Of a stretch of 64,000 bases of DNA, positions 1 to 9,968 are shown piece by piece. The stretch's first letter is position 1; every line of letters starts with the position of its first letter. The stretch is from Luteimonas mephitis DSM 12574. GTDB taxonomy: Bacteria; Pseudomonadota; Gammaproteobacteria; Xanthomonadales; Xanthomonadaceae. The stretch is from NCBI RefSeq assembly GCF_000422305.1, contig NZ_AULN01000014.1, positions 1 through 64,000 of the forward strand, read 5' to 3'. The notes beneath the pieces are model-generated. The model had not been told where the DNA came from. It saw nothing but the letters and a program-made list of their open reading frames with translations, and did no database searches. The translations under genes and the position numbers were made by a program.

Positions 1-751
1 TGCGCAGCAGGTTCATCCAGGTGCTGTTGCCGCTGGCCAGGGCCCAGTACATCGTGGCCTCGATGAAGCTGTAGTAGTAGTTGTTGCCGGGATTGCTGGT
101 GGACCAGCCCGACCAAGGGAAACTGCGTCCGCCCCAGGTGGCGGCGCTCGGATTCCAGACGTTCCACACGGCCTGCTGGGCGTAGTTCGACCAGCGGGTC
201 TTCTGTGCGGATGACACGCGCGCGGCGCAGACCTGTAGGGTGGTGGACAGGTCGGCGATCATCTCGCCGACATACAGGTACGAATCGCGGGCCACCTCCG
301 GCTTGCTGCCGGAGGCGATCGCCGCTTCGGCGGCAGCGACCTGTTCCTCGATCATGTTCACTGCCAGCGCGCAATACTTCGCGTTTCCGGTGAGCTGATG
401 CATCAGTGCCGCATCACTGGCGGAGAATGCGTAACCGGGTCGGCCCGAGACGGCGAGGTCGACCCAATTCCGGAACTGCGAGTACGCCGCTGACGTGCGA
501 TCCACGAACGACAAGTCCATCGCAAGACCGGCCGGCGCGTCAGGCGGCTCGGTGGCAGGCCTGTCCTGCACTGGCGCGGGTGCCGGTTCGGACTGCAGCG
601 CGATGTCGTCAACGGCCGGTTCGACCCGGGCCTGGGCATCGCCGGTTCCCCATCTGTCGACCGCGGCGAACACAACGGCCAGCACGAGGAGCGCTATCCC
701 CGGCCCCGCGCGTCGCCACGTTGCGTGTCGAAACTGGCGGTCGGCAGGCAT
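1..751 (-). CDS. Secreted or membrane-anchored protein of the exopolysaccharide locus, 3' part outside the window
   Basis: The open frame reads from an ATG at 751 to the left edge, so about 250 N-terminal residues are visible and the rest is cut off. It starts 11 bases after the stop of the outer-membrane beta-barrel gene, which suggests one transcript. Residues of about 15-30 form one hydrophobic segment (signal anchor or signal peptide), followed by an acidic, proline-rich linker. The remainder alternates amphipathic helices with aromatic-rich turns (WNVWNPS, WGGRSFPW, YYYSFIEATMYWA). That look recalls the alpha/alpha-toroid fold of polysaccharide lyases and heparinase-like enzymes. I do not recognise the family. 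A role in trimming or modifying the exported polysaccharide is inferred from position and fold impression only. Confidence 0.6.
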   Translation of the reverse strand, partial: MPADRQFRHATWRRAGPGIALLVLAVVFAAVDRWGTGDAQARVEPAVDDIALQSEPAPAPVQDRPATEPPDAPAGLAMDLSFVDRTSAAYSQFRNWVDLAVSGRPGYAFSASDAALMHQLTGNAKYCALAVNMIEEQVAAAEAAIASGSKPEVARDSYLYVGEMIADLSTTLQVCAARVSSAQKTRWSNYAQQAVWNVWNPSAATWGGRSFPWSGWSTSNPGNNYYYSFIEATMYWALASGNSTWMNLLR

Positions 752-762
752 CGTCGTCGGCT

Positions 763-2067
763 TCAGCGGTTGCGGTAGATGACGCTGAGATAGATGGTGT
801 TCTGCGCCACATCCCGGGCCGCCAGCGAGGAGGTTCGCTCGTAGCGGATCCATTCCAGCCGACTGCTCCAGTGGCGGGAGAAGTCGCGCTGCGCATAGGC
901 GCTGGTGCGCAGAACCTTGTCCTTGCGCTGGAGCACGGTGTAGTCGTGCACCTCGTAGCTGCCCAGCGCGCCCAGCGTCGTGAGAGGCCGCAGGCGCCAG
1001 CTGAGATCGAACCGTCCGCCTTCGCCGTCCTCGTTGTACATGTCCGCGTCGATGTAGCGCCGGGTTTCGATGTACGGGCCAACCTGGAATTGCAGGCGTG
1101 TGCCGGTATAGCTGTAATCCAGCGACAGGCGCCGGGTGCGGAACGCCGAAGCGTTGATGACCGTGTCGCCGACCGGGACGAACTCCGGAACGGTCGCGTT
1201 GGGCGGGATGCCGGCGAGGGCATCGCTGGCGGTGTCGGAGAACTGGCTGATCGCGGCCAGCGTGAACTCGCTGCGCTGGGTGGGGCGCCATCCGAGGTTC
1301 AAGCGTAGCAATGGATCCTCGCGGGTGCTGGTGCGGTAATGGATCCACGAGTAGCCGGCGTCGATGCCGAGGTCGAACTGCGACAGGGTGCGCGCGTAGC
1401 GCGCATAGGCATTGGCGCGCCGGTAATCGGGTGAGGCATCGGCGTCGAAATCAACGTCCTGGAATTGCGTGTTGAGCGACAGCCTCGACATGGCGTTCAG
1501 CTGCTTGATCCCGCGCAACGACAGCTCATAGCGCCGGGAATTGAATTCGTCGGTGATTTCCGCACGGCTGTCGATGTAGCGCAGGTCGGCCTGTCCGTCG
1601 AGCGTCCGCGACCACTTGAACAGCATGGTCGGCCCGACCGAAAGCACGTTCACCTGCTGGCGGTTGCCCGGTGCGTTCGGGATCAGCGCATCCACCGGCT
1701 GCACGGTGAGGTTGTCCTCGGCTGTGAAGTGCAGGCGGCTGGGAATCGCGACCCAGTTCAGGCGTCCGGTGAGGGTGCCGTCGAGCGTGTCCGAGAATAC
1801 GTCGTCGCGGTAGTTGCGGTACTCGGCGCGGCCGTCGAGGCTCAGCTGCAACGCGGATGACTCCTGGCGCACGCCGAACCCGATCCCGGCGCGCAGGAAG
1901 CGCTGCTCGATGGGATCGTTCGTGGCAAGCGTGACGTTGTCGTCCTGCTGTATGCCGGCGTCGATGGTGTAATCGATTTGCGCGGCATCAGCAGTGGTCG
2001 CGGCAAGCAGTCCCACCGCCAGCATGGAGAACCGATGTCCTGCCCTATCGGTGCGTCTGGTGCTCAT
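763..2067 (-). CDS. Outer-membrane beta-barrel protein of EPS biosynthesis (EpsL / TIGR03016-like)
   Basis: This is a 434-residue protein with an N-terminal signal peptide (hydrophobic stretch about 14-29, cleavage near ADA-AQ). After it come repeated amphipathic strands with alternating aromatic residues up to a C-terminal strand ending in YLSVIYRNR, typical of beta-barrel outer-membrane proteins. The start reads IDYTIDAGIQQDDNVTLA, like the EpsL/TIGR03016 proteins that accompany exosortase-linked or Wzy-type exopolysaccharide loci. Its place directly after the Wza-, Wzc- and CpsD-like genes supports that assignment. It probably sits in the outer membrane and helps secrete or anchor the polymer. 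The precise function of the family is not settled. No PEP-CTERM protein or exosortase lies in the window, so the link to an exosortase system is only by resemblance. Confidence 0.72.
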   Translation of the reverse strand: MSTRRTDRAGHRFSMLAVGLLAATTADAAQIDYTIDAGIQQDDNVTLATNDPIEQRFLRAGIGFGVRQESSALQLSLDGRAEYRNYRDDVFSDTLDGTLTGRLNWVAIPSRLHFTAEDNLTVQPVDALIPNAPGNRQQVNVLSVGPTMLFKWSRTLDGQADLRYIDSRAEITDEFNSRRYELSLRGIKQLNAMSRLSLNTQFQDVDFDADASPDYRRANAYARYARTLSQFDLGIDAGYSWIHYRTSTREDPLLRLNLGWRPTQRSEFTLAAISQFSDTASDALAGIPPNATVPEFVPVGDTVINASAFRTRRLSLDYSYTGTRLQFQVGPYIETRRYIDADMYNEDGEGGRFDLSWRLRPLTTLGALGSYEVHDYTVLQRKDKVLRTSAYAQRDFSRHWSSRLEWIRYERTSSLAARDVAQNTIYLSVIYRNR

Positions 2068-2085
2068 GGCACTGCCTTCCCTTCG

Positions 2086-2847
2086 CTATGGGGTGTTGTT
2101 GAACACCACGCCAACCAGCTTTTCCGGCTCGAAGCTTGCCGCCGCCTGGCTGATCTGCTCGGTGGTCACGCGCCCGTATCCCGCGACGAGCACGACGTGG
2201 TCGGCCAGGGCCGAGAGGATCCGCGCGTCCGGCGAGCCCTGCACGGGAGGGCTGTCGATGATCAGCTGCGCATCGTCGAAGCGGCTGCGCAGCGAGTCGA
2301 CCATCGCGCGCATCCGGAACGATGTGAATCGCTCGCCGGTAGCCTCGCGCACCTGGCCGCTCGGAACCAGGCGAAGTCGCGGGATGCCGGTGGCGTAGAC
2401 GACCCGCGAAATGTCCATCGCCGGGTCGTCGATGTAGTCCATCAGGCCGCCTCCGCTCGCCTCGATATCGAGCGCCGCTTGCTGGGCGGGATGGCGGGAG
2501 TCGCAATCGATCAGCAGCGCCGAGCGCGTCTCGTCGAACGCGAAGGCCACGGCGAGGTTACGGGAGACGAAGCTGCCGCCGCAACCGTGCGCGATCGGAG
2601 CCACGAGCGTGACGCTGTTGCGGTTGCCGCTGGCGGCGAGGATCTTGGTGCGCAGCTCGCGGAAGGCATCGGCATGCTCGCGCACGGAATCGTTGCGATG
2701 GATCAGCCTGCGGTCCTCGAGGACGCGCGTGCTGAGTGCCTGCGACTCCACCGCGCGCATGATCGAGCGGCGTGGCGCATCGGTGCCCGGCTCACGGCTG
2801 CCGTGCGTGCCGGAAAGCGCTGTGTGGTCGTTGTCGTTTCTATTCAT
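2086..2847 (-). CDS. CpsD/CapB-like polysaccharide ATPase with degenerate Walker A
   Basis: The ATG at 2847 (MNRNDNDH) is chosen because it lies 10 bases after the upstream stop and has a GAGA stretch before it. The product has 253 residues and the P-loop fold of the bacterial tyrosine autokinases that partner Wzc-type proteins. It has the FRELRTKI helix near residue 62, a Walker A' segment (LLIDCDSRHP, about 111-120) and a Walker B-like LIIDSPPV (about 195-202). The Walker A region reads HGCGGSF (about 87-93) where active relatives have GEGKSF, so the nucleotide-binding lysine is absent. No tyrosine cluster is seen at the C-terminus. It probably serves as a non-catalytic regulatory partner of the chain-length protein. 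Loss of kinase activity is inferred from sequence. Confidence 0.75.
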   Translation of the reverse strand: MNRNDNDHTALSGTHGSREPGTDAPRRSIMRAVESQALSTRVLEDRRLIHRNDSVREHADAFRELRTKILAASGNRNSVTLVAPIAHGCGGSFVSRNLAVAFAFDETRSALLIDCDSRHPAQQAALDIEASGGGLMDYIDDPAMDISRVVYATGIPRLRLVPSGQVREATGERFTSFRMRAMVDSLRSRFDDAQLIIDSPPVQGSPDARILSALADHVVLVAGYGRVTTEQISQAAASFEPEKLVGVVFNNTP

Positions 2848-2857
2848 GTCTTGCATC

Positions 2858-4441
2858 TCAGCCGTGCATCTGCTTGTAGCCATAGATGGCTGCATAGGCG
2901 ACCACCACAATTGTCACGATGGCGAAGCTGGTCACGGTGCGCATGAACCTGGTGCGGCGATCATGCCGGGTGTTGTACAGCGGCACCACGGTCAGCAGAG
3001 GAAGTTCGGTTTGCCGCTGGAGCGTGCGCGCCGAGCGGATTCGCGGGTCGAACCTCGCCAGCAGGAACAGCAGCCCCAGCGGCACGGCCACGGCGAACAT
3101 CAGCCCCGCCAAGGCGATGTGCATGAAGCGCAGGCCGGTGGGGCGCAGCGGCATCACAGCGGGGTCCTGCACGCGCAGTGTCAGGCCACGCTTCTCGCGA
3201 TCGAGCTCCATCGAGACGCGCGCATTCTCGCGCCGCCGCAGCAGATCCTGATACAGGTCGCGATTGACCTCGTAGTCTCGGGTGAGTTCGGCGAGCACGC
3301 TCTCCGATGCCGCGACGCGGCGGCTGCGGTCGAGTTCGCCATCGAGCATGGACTGGGAGATCCCGAGGCGCGACTGGGTCGCCGCGACATCGCGCTGCGC
3401 TTGGGCCAGCTGGCTGCGCAGTTCCTGGTAGTGGGGATTGAGCTGGGTGTCTTCGAAGGCGTTGCCGCGCTGTTGGCTGCTGGTGCCGGACTGTTGTTCG
3501 GCCTCCATCGAACGGCGGATGTCGGCCATCTGGTGGCGGATCCGTACCACGTCCGGGTACTGGTCGGTGTAGGTCAGCAGCAGCCTGTCGAGCTGGGTCT
3601 GCAGCTCCATCAATTGCGAGCGATACAAGGTATCACGGGTTTGTACCGCGGTGACCGCGGATTCCCCCGCCAGCTGCGACGCCAGTGACTGTTGCCGAGA
3701 CTGCTGTTCAAGCAGGGTCATGCGGGTCTGTTCCACCTGGGTGCGCAGCGAGCTGATCCTGGTGTTGACGTCGGTTGCGGTGCCGGGCTGTGCATCGGCG
3801 TTCTGGCCGCGGTAGGCCTGCAGGTTGTTCTCGGCGTCGGTCAGCTTCTTGTGGTAGTCCTCGACCTGCTTGTTGATGAACTCGTAGGCATCGCGGCTTT
3901 CGCGTTCCTTGGTGGCCAGCGACTCCTGGATGAACAGCGCAGCGAGCTGGTCGGTCACCTCGAAGGTGCGCCGGGCATCCGAATCGCGGTACTCGATTTC
4001 GACCAGGTTCACCCGAGGGGCGGTGATGCGGATGCGGCTCTGGATGTCTTCCAGAAGGCGGTCACGCTGCAGCGGCGAGGGGTTGTTCTCGAGCCAGCCG
4101 CCGGACTTGAGGATCGATTCCATCACCCGCCGACTGTAGATCACCTGGCGGGCGATGCCGGCGCGGTCGATCACGCCAGTGGCCACCGCGCGGCCTTCGA
4201 GCAGCGGCTGGATGATGTCACTTTCCTGCGCCAGGATGGTGGTGGACGCACTGTAGTTCTTCGGCAGCAGCAGGCCGACCAGCAGGGTCAATAGTGCGAT
4301 GGTGGCGAAGATCGCGACCATCGACACCATCCGCCTGCGCCCCTCGGTCAGGAGGATCGGGATCAGTTCGTTGGGCGGCAGCGTGTTGGCTGCTGCGGCG
4401 ACCAGGGCGGGTCGTCGCGACGGCAGTGCGATCTGGGCCAT
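2858..4441 (-). CDS. Wzc/GumC-type polysaccharide chain-length determinant
   Basis: This 527-residue inner-membrane protein has a first transmembrane helix at about 39-60, a long periplasmic region rich in heptads (about 170-400) and two more helices near 437-462 and 503-522. The Wzz domain follows the first helix (YSASTTILAQ). A segment of the RVQDPAVMPLRPTGLR type precedes the second helix, as in GumC and in the chain-length proteins of exosortase-linked loci. The kinase domain is not fused; a separate degenerate ATPase is encoded next. The start ATG overlaps the stop of the upstream exporter gene by one base (TGATG), so the two are probably translationally coupled. The protein should control polymer length and couple synthesis to the outer-membrane exporter. 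Confidence 0.87.
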   Translation of the reverse strand: MAQIALPSRRPALVAAAANTLPPNELIPILLTEGRRRMVSMVAIFATIALLTLLVGLLLPKNYSASTTILAQESDIIQPLLEGRAVATGVIDRAGIARQVIYSRRVMESILKSGGWLENNPSPLQRDRLLEDIQSRIRITAPRVNLVEIEYRDSDARRTFEVTDQLAALFIQESLATKERESRDAYEFINKQVEDYHKKLTDAENNLQAYRGQNADAQPGTATDVNTRISSLRTQVEQTRMTLLEQQSRQQSLASQLAGESAVTAVQTRDTLYRSQLMELQTQLDRLLLTYTDQYPDVVRIRHQMADIRRSMEAEQQSGTSSQQRGNAFEDTQLNPHYQELRSQLAQAQRDVAATQSRLGISQSMLDGELDRSRRVAASESVLAELTRDYEVNRDLYQDLLRRRENARVSMELDREKRGLTLRVQDPAVMPLRPTGLRFMHIALAGLMFAVAVPLGLLFLLARFDPRIRSARTLQRQTELPLLTVVPLYNTRHDRRTRFMRTVTSFAIVTIVVVAYAAIYGYKQMHG

Positions 4442-5064
4442 CAGAGCACGCGTTCGGGGATGGTGATGACGTCGCCAGGCGAGACGGGGTAGTTGGTCGA
4501 CAGGTCACCCTTGCCGAGGATCCGGTCAAGCCGCACCGAGTAGGCCGATGCCGTCTCGCTGCTCTTTCGATGCAGTTCTGAGCGGTCGGGTGCGGCGAAC
4601 TCTGTGACCCCGCCTGCGGCCAGCACGGCGTCGAGCACAGTCATGCCGGGGCGATACGGGATCGAGACCGGTTGGCGCACCGCCCCGGTGACGCGGACGC
4701 GCGAGAGGTATTCATGGCTGCGCAGGTCGGTGAGGATCACCGCTACCTGCGGATCACGTACGTACGTGGCGAGTTTCTCCTGGATGTCCTGTGCAACATC
4801 GGCCGGAGCCTTGCCGGCGGCTGCGACGTCGCCGACGAGCGGCACCGAGATCTTGCCGTCCGGGCGCACCGGCACGGTAATGCCGAGGTCGGGGTTGCGC
4901 CAGACGGTCACCTGCACGATGTCGTCGACGCCGATCATGTAGGATTCGACCGCTTTGATGGCGGCGGCGGGCGGAGGCCCGGAGGCGGCCTTGCCACCGC
5001 TGGCGCACGCACCCAGCAGTATTGACAGGCCGGCGGCAAGCATCATTCCGTGTAGGTGGCGCAT
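4441..5064 (-). CDS. Polysaccharide export lipoprotein, Wza family
   Basis: This is a 207-residue lipoprotein with a type II signal ending in LLGAC (Cys20). A Poly_export domain covers about 42-120 (YMIGVDDIVQVTVWRNPDL, VRPDGKISVPLVGDV), followed by one SLBB domain (about 125-175). It is shorter than E. coli Wza and has a single SLBB repeat, which is common in GumB-like exporters. It heads the minus-strand run of wza-, wzc-, cpsD- and epsL-like genes and is the likely first cistron. It forms the outer-membrane channel for the polymer. Its stop overlaps the ATG of the chain-length gene by one base. Confidence 0.88.
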   Translation of the reverse strand: MRHLHGMMLAAGLSILLGACASGGKAASGPPPAAAIKAVESYMIGVDDIVQVTVWRNPDLGITVPVRPDGKISVPLVGDVAAAGKAPADVAQDIQEKLATYVRDPQVAVILTDLRSHEYLSRVRVTGAVRQPVSIPYRPGMTVLDAVLAAGGVTEFAAPDRSELHRKSSETASAYSVRLDRILGKGDLSTNYPVSPGDVITIPERVL

Positions 5065-5145
5065 CTCAGTGGTACTCCTCGAAGCCTGTCGATACGAACG
5101 CGAAGTGCGTGCGCGGGCGGCCAGACGGCGACGGGATTGGATGGT

Positions 5146-5164
5146 GCGCCGGCGGAGCCGGCGC
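5146..5164 (-). terminator. GC-rich hairpin after the UDP-glucuronate epimerase gene
   Basis: An 8-bp perfect stem (GCGCCGGC / GCCGGCGC) with a 3-base loop begins two bases after the stop of the upstream epimerase gene in the direction of transcription. There is no run of T after it, so it is only a candidate terminator or mRNA-end stabiliser. Confidence 0.35.
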
Positions 5165-5166
5165 GG

Positions 5167-6174
5167 TCACGCGCGATAGAAGTCCCGGTACCACTCGACG
5201 AACCGCGCCACGCCGGTCTCGATCGGCGTCGACGGCGAGTAGCCCGTATCGCGCTGGAGCGCGTCCACATCGGCATACGTGTCCGGGACGTCGCCCGGCT
5301 GCAGCGGCAGCAGCCGCTTCTCGGCCTTTCGGCCGAGGCACTCCTCGAGCACCTCGATGTAGCGCAGCAGCTCCACCGGCCGGTTGTTGCCGATGTTGTA
5401 GACGCGGTAGGGCGCGCTGGACGTCGCCGGCGAAGGCGCCAGCGGGTCGTACGCCGGGTCGGGCCCCGGGACCTGGTCGAGGGTGCGGATCACGCCTTCG
5501 ACGATGTCGTCGACGTAGGTGAAGTCACGCGTGTGGTGGCCGTGGTTGAACACGTCAATCGGCTCGCCGGCGAGGATCTTGCGGGTGAACAGGAACAGCG
5601 CCATGTCCGGTCGGCCCCACGGGCCGTACACGGTGAAGAAGCGCAGGCCGGTGGTCGGCAGGTTGAACAGGTGGCTGTAGGTGTGCGCCATCAGTTCGTT
5701 GGCCTTCTTGGTGGCGGCATACATGCTCACCGGGTGGTCGACGCTGTCCTCGACCGCGAACGGCAGCTTGCGGTTGTTGCCGTAGACCGAGCTCGACGAC
5801 GCATAGACCAGGTGGTCGACGCCGTTGTGGCGGCAGGCTTCCAGGATATTCATGAAGCCGACGATGTTGCTCTCGACGTAGGCGTGCGGGTTCTCCAGCG
5901 AATAACGCACCCCGGCCTGGGCGGCGAGGTTGACGACGCGCTGCGGCTTGAAGTCGACGAAGGCGGCGTCGAGCGCGGCGCGGTCCTCCAGCGACGCGCG
6001 CAGGAACGAGAAGCCGGGCAGCGGCATCAGCCGCGCCAGCCGCGCTTCCTTCAGCCGCGGGTCGTAGTAATCGTTGAGGTTGTCGTAGCCGAGCACCTCG
6101 TCGCCACGCGCCAGCAGGCGTTCGCTGAGTTTCGAACCGATGAAGCCGGCGGCGCCGGTGACGAGGATGCGCAT
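5167..6174 (-). CDS. UDP-glucuronate 4-epimerase-like NAD-dependent epimerase
   Basis: This 335-residue short-chain dehydrogenase/epimerase has the NAD motif GAAGFIGS at residues 7-14. Its catalytic set is a serine in the ASSSSVYG segment (126-132), Tyr152 and Lys156 (YAATKKANE). The segments [30 protein letters not shown] and [17 protein letters not shown] are typical of the group that interconverts UDP-glucuronate and UDP-galacturonate (LspL/Cap1J type). It probably supplies a uronic-acid precursor to the adjacent polysaccharide locus. It starts with ATG at 6174 and lies on the same strand as the export genes, 102 bases upstream of the exporter gene. A different sugar specificity within the same family cannot be excluded. 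Confidence 0.85.
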   Translation of the reverse strand: MRILVTGAAGFIGSKLSERLLARGDEVLGYDNLNDYYDPRLKEARLARLMPLPGFSFLRASLEDRAALDAAFVDFKPQRVVNLAAQAGVRYSLENPHAYVESNIVGFMNILEACRHNGVDHLVYASSSSVYGNNRKLPFAVEDSVDHPVSMYAATKKANELMAHTYSHLFNLPTTGLRFFTVYGPWGRPDMALFLFTRKILAGEPIDVFNHGHHTRDFTYVDDIVEGVIRTLDQVPGPDPAYDPLAPSPATSSAPYRVYNIGNNRPVELLRYIEVLEECLGRKAEKRLLPLQPGDVPDTYADVDALQRDTGYSPSTPIETGVARFVEWYRDFYRA

Positions 6175-6449
6175 GGTGGTGTCTTGGATTCGTGGAGCGG
6201 TGACAGAGGGTAAACGGTAGCAGGCGACCGGCAGGAGGCAACGGGCAGCGTCCTTGCAGGAATGGGTTCAGCCTCGAACTGTGGACCGGGATGCCGTCAA
6301 TTGGACCGGATGCCCGGCAGTCGCTCCTCGCGGGATCCCGTTCAACGGAGCATGTGAACGTGCACCTGCGGCGCCGGGCGCTCTCGAGGAAGGCTCGCGG
6401 GCGAAGCCGCCTGTACGGGAAGCTGGTGCAGGGCTGCCCCTGTTTTCGG
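6175..6449. other. Intergenic stretch, no gene seen
   Basis: This stretch separates two minus-strand sugar-nucleotide genes. A loose hairpin near 6432-6460 overlaps the stop codon of the dehydrogenase gene and has no T-run. I see no promoter with both boxes and no convincing small ORF. Confidence 0.4.
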
Positions 6450-7739
<1,290 letters not shown>

Positions 7740-7939
7740 GTTGGCGAAGTCATCGAAGGGCCCGGTGGGTCGACCGGGGCAGTCTATCGGACCGGCCCGG
7801 GGCGACAAGAAGTGGATGGTGACCTGATAAACGCATTGATCGCCGATGCGAGGCCATCGGCCGCCGTTCGCGCGACGTGCTTGCCGGAATCACGCGCTTC
7901 CCGCGTTTGTCGAAGCAATGCACTTGCAGGGTGGGGAAG

Positions 7940-9022
7940 ATGCGGATCCTGGTATGCGGTGGGGCCGGCTACATCGGCAGCCATGCCTGCACGGTGCTGG
8001 CCGGGCGCGGCCACGACCTGCTGGTGGCCGACAACTTCGCCAACAGTTCGCCCCGGGTGCTCGAGCGGCTGCGGCGGATCATCGGTGCCCCGGTCTTCTT
8101 CCAGCAGGCCGACCTGCGGGTCCGCGCGGACCTCGATGCGCTGTTCGACGGCCCGCGCTTCGACGCGGTCGTGCATTTCGCCGCGCTCAAGGCCGTGGGC
8201 GACTCCTGCCGGCGGCCGCTGGATTATTTCGACAACAACATCGCCGGCACCATCCACCTGCTGCAGGCGATGCAGGCGGCGGGCGTGAAGCGACTGGTGT
8301 TCAGCTCGTCGGCGACCGTGTACGGCGACCCCGACAGCGTGCCGGTGCGCGAAGATGCCGCGCTGCGCACCACCAACCCGTACGGCCGCACCAAGCTGGT
8401 CATGGAACAGCTGATCGGCGACCTGTGCGAATCCGACCCGTCGTTCCACGCCGCCAACCTGCGCTACTTCAATCCGGTGGGTGCGCATCCGTCGGGGCTG
8501 ATCGGCGAGGACCCGGGCGGCGTCCCCGACAACCTGATGCCTTATGTCAGCCAGGTGGCGGTGGGTCGCCGCGAGCGCCTGCAGGTGTTCGGCGGCGACT
8601 GGCCCACCGTCGACGGCACCGGCGTGCGCGATTACCTGCATGTCATGGACCTGGCACGCGCGCATGCCGACGCCATCGATTACCTCGCGAGGGAAGATCG
8701 CAGCCTCACGGTGAACCTCGGCACCGGCCGAGGCGTCAGCGTGCTCGAACTGGTGCGTGCGTTCGCGAAAGCCTCGGGGCGCGAGATCCCCTACGAGATC
8801 GTGGGGCGCCGCGCCGGCGACGTGGCGCAGGTGTATGCCGATCCTTCGCTGGCGCAGCGACTGCTGGGCTGGCGCGCCGAGCTCGACGTCGAGGCGATGT
8901 GCCGCGATGCCTGGCGCTGGCAGTCGATGAATCCGGACGGCTATGGCAGTGCCGCGGTCGACGAGGCTGCGGCAGGCGAAGTCGCATCGCAGCACGAGTG
9001 GGACGCGCTTGCTGCCGGTTGA
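7940..9022 (+). CDS. galE: UDP-glucose 4-epimerase
   Basis: The ATG at 7940 follows a purine-rich ribosome site (AGGGTGGGGAAG) and starts exactly at the NAD-binding strand (MRILVCGGAGYIGSHA). Residues S124, Y148 and K152 form the SxxY...K catalytic set (FSSSATVYG, NPYGRTK). The segments NLRYFNPVGAHPSGLIGEDP, TVDGTGVRDYLHVMDLA and NLGTGRGVSVLEL are GalE signatures. With 360 residues it is slightly longer than usual because of a tail of about 25 residues. It interconverts UDP-glucose and UDP-galactose, an obvious precursor supply for the polysaccharide genes nearby. It is divergent from the dehydrogenase gene across a 200-base gap that must hold both promoters. Confidence 0.92.
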   Translation: MRILVCGGAGYIGSHACTVLAGRGHDLLVADNFANSSPRVLERLRRIIGAPVFFQQADLRVRADLDALFDGPRFDAVVHFAALKAVGDSCRRPLDYFDNNIAGTIHLLQAMQAAGVKRLVFSSSATVYGDPDSVPVREDAALRTTNPYGRTKLVMEQLIGDLCESDPSFHAANLRYFNPVGAHPSGLIGEDPGGVPDNLMPYVSQVAVGRRERLQVFGGDWPTVDGTGVRDYLHVMDLARAHADAIDYLAREDRSLTVNLGTGRGVSVLELVRAFAKASGREIPYEIVGRRAGDVAQVYADPSLAQRLLGWRAELDVEAMCRDAWRWQSMNPDGYGSAAVDEAAAGEVASQHEWDALAAG

Positions 9023-9060
9023 ACCGCTTGCCATGACTAGGCCGTGAAGCTCGGCCTCGG

Positions 9061-9129
9061 CCCGTAGGAGCGCCCCATGGGCGCGATGGACTTGCCCGGA
9101 AGATCGCGCCCATGGGGCGCTCCTACGGG
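9061..9129. repeat. GTAG-headed REP pair (BIME-like) between galE and a hydrolase gene
   Basis: Two copies of a GTAGGAGCGCCCCATGGG-type unit face each other as perfect 27-bp arms (9061-9087 and 9103-9129) around 15 bases. The right arm reaches into the 3' end of the minus-strand hydrolase gene, whose TAG stop (9125-9123) is the TAG of the repeat head. Units like this are known as GTAG REPs (SMAG elements) in Stenotrophomonas and are mobilised by RAYT transposases. The position between convergent genes is typical. Confidence 0.85.
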
Positions 9130-9968
9130 CTGGCGAGGAACGCGGCCACGGCGGCGGGTTCACGCATCCAGGCGAAATGGTCGGCCCGCGTCCCCAGCGC
9201 GCTGGCGTCGAATGTCCTTGCCTGCAGCGGCGACCGCGGCAGTTTCGACAGCAGGAAGCGCAGCGACGATTCGGGTGCCAGCCAGTCGTCGCACATGATC
9301 GCGGCGCGTGCCGGGACTTCGATCGCGGCCATGCGGGCTTCGAGATCATTGTCCAGACCGCTGGCGGCGTAGCGCCCGCCCAGCGCGGTGCGTGCCCAGT
9401 CGCGGATCAGCCCGCGCGCCTCGTTGCCGCCGAAGCCGATGCGGCGGCCGGGCAGGGCACCACAGGCTTTCGCCAGCCACGGCAGGAAACGATAGGCCAG
9501 CGGCAGCCACCAGCGCGTGGGCGACGGGAACGCGCGCCAGTACGGCGCGCCGCTGGCGACCAGCCACAGCGTCCGTGCGGCCCGCGGGTCGAGCGCAAGC
9601 CGGCAGCAGGCCAGCTGCCCGCCAAGGCTGTGGCCGCCGAAGATGCGCGGCAGGCCGGGCAATCGCTGTTCGATGGCCTGCTCGCTAGCCGGCAGGTCGG
9701 CGACGAGGAGTTCGCGATACCCCCAGTCGTGGCGGCGATCGGCGCGCAATGAACTCGATCCGTTGCCGCGCCATTCGTGCACGAACACCGCCACGCTGCG
9801 CGCGGCGAGGGCCTCGGCCAGCGGCAGGTAGTGCTTCGCTGCCACGCCGAGCGCGGGCAGCCACAGCAGCGCGCGTTCCGGGCGTGCCGGGATGCAAGCG
9901 AGCAGGGAGTAGCGGTGGCCGTCGGCGGCTGCGAGCGGAAGTTCGACCGCTTCGATCGTGCCGGTCAC
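9123..9968 (-). CDS. Alpha/beta hydrolase (serine hydrolase)
   Basis: The start is taken as GTG at 9968, which overlaps the thiD stop as GTGA. The frame upstream of it lies inside thiD and looks non-coding. The 281-residue product has the nucleophile elbow GGHSLGG (Ser114), a candidate acid in CDDWLAPES and a candidate histidine in ADHFAWM near the C-terminus. This is the order of the alpha/beta hydrolase triad. No signal peptide is seen, so it is probably cytoplasmic. The substrate is unknown; relatives are annotated as S33-like or lysophospholipase-like hydrolases. Its stop codon lies within a GTAG palindrome. Coupling to thiD suggests co-expression but not necessarily a thiamine role. Confidence 0.75.
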   Translation of the reverse strand: MTGTIEAVELPLAAADGHRYSLLACIPARPERALLWLPALGVAAKHYLPLAEALAARSVAVFVHEWRGNGSSSLRADRRHDWGYRELLVADLPASEQAIEQRLPGLPRIFGGHSLGGQLACCRLALDPRAARTLWLVASGAPYWRAFPSPTRWWLPLAYRFLPWLAKACGALPGRRIGFGGNEARGLIRDWARTALGGRYAASGLDNDLEARMAAIEVPARAAIMCDDWLAPESSLRFLLSKLPRSPLQARTFDASALGTRADHFAWMREPAAVAAFLASP

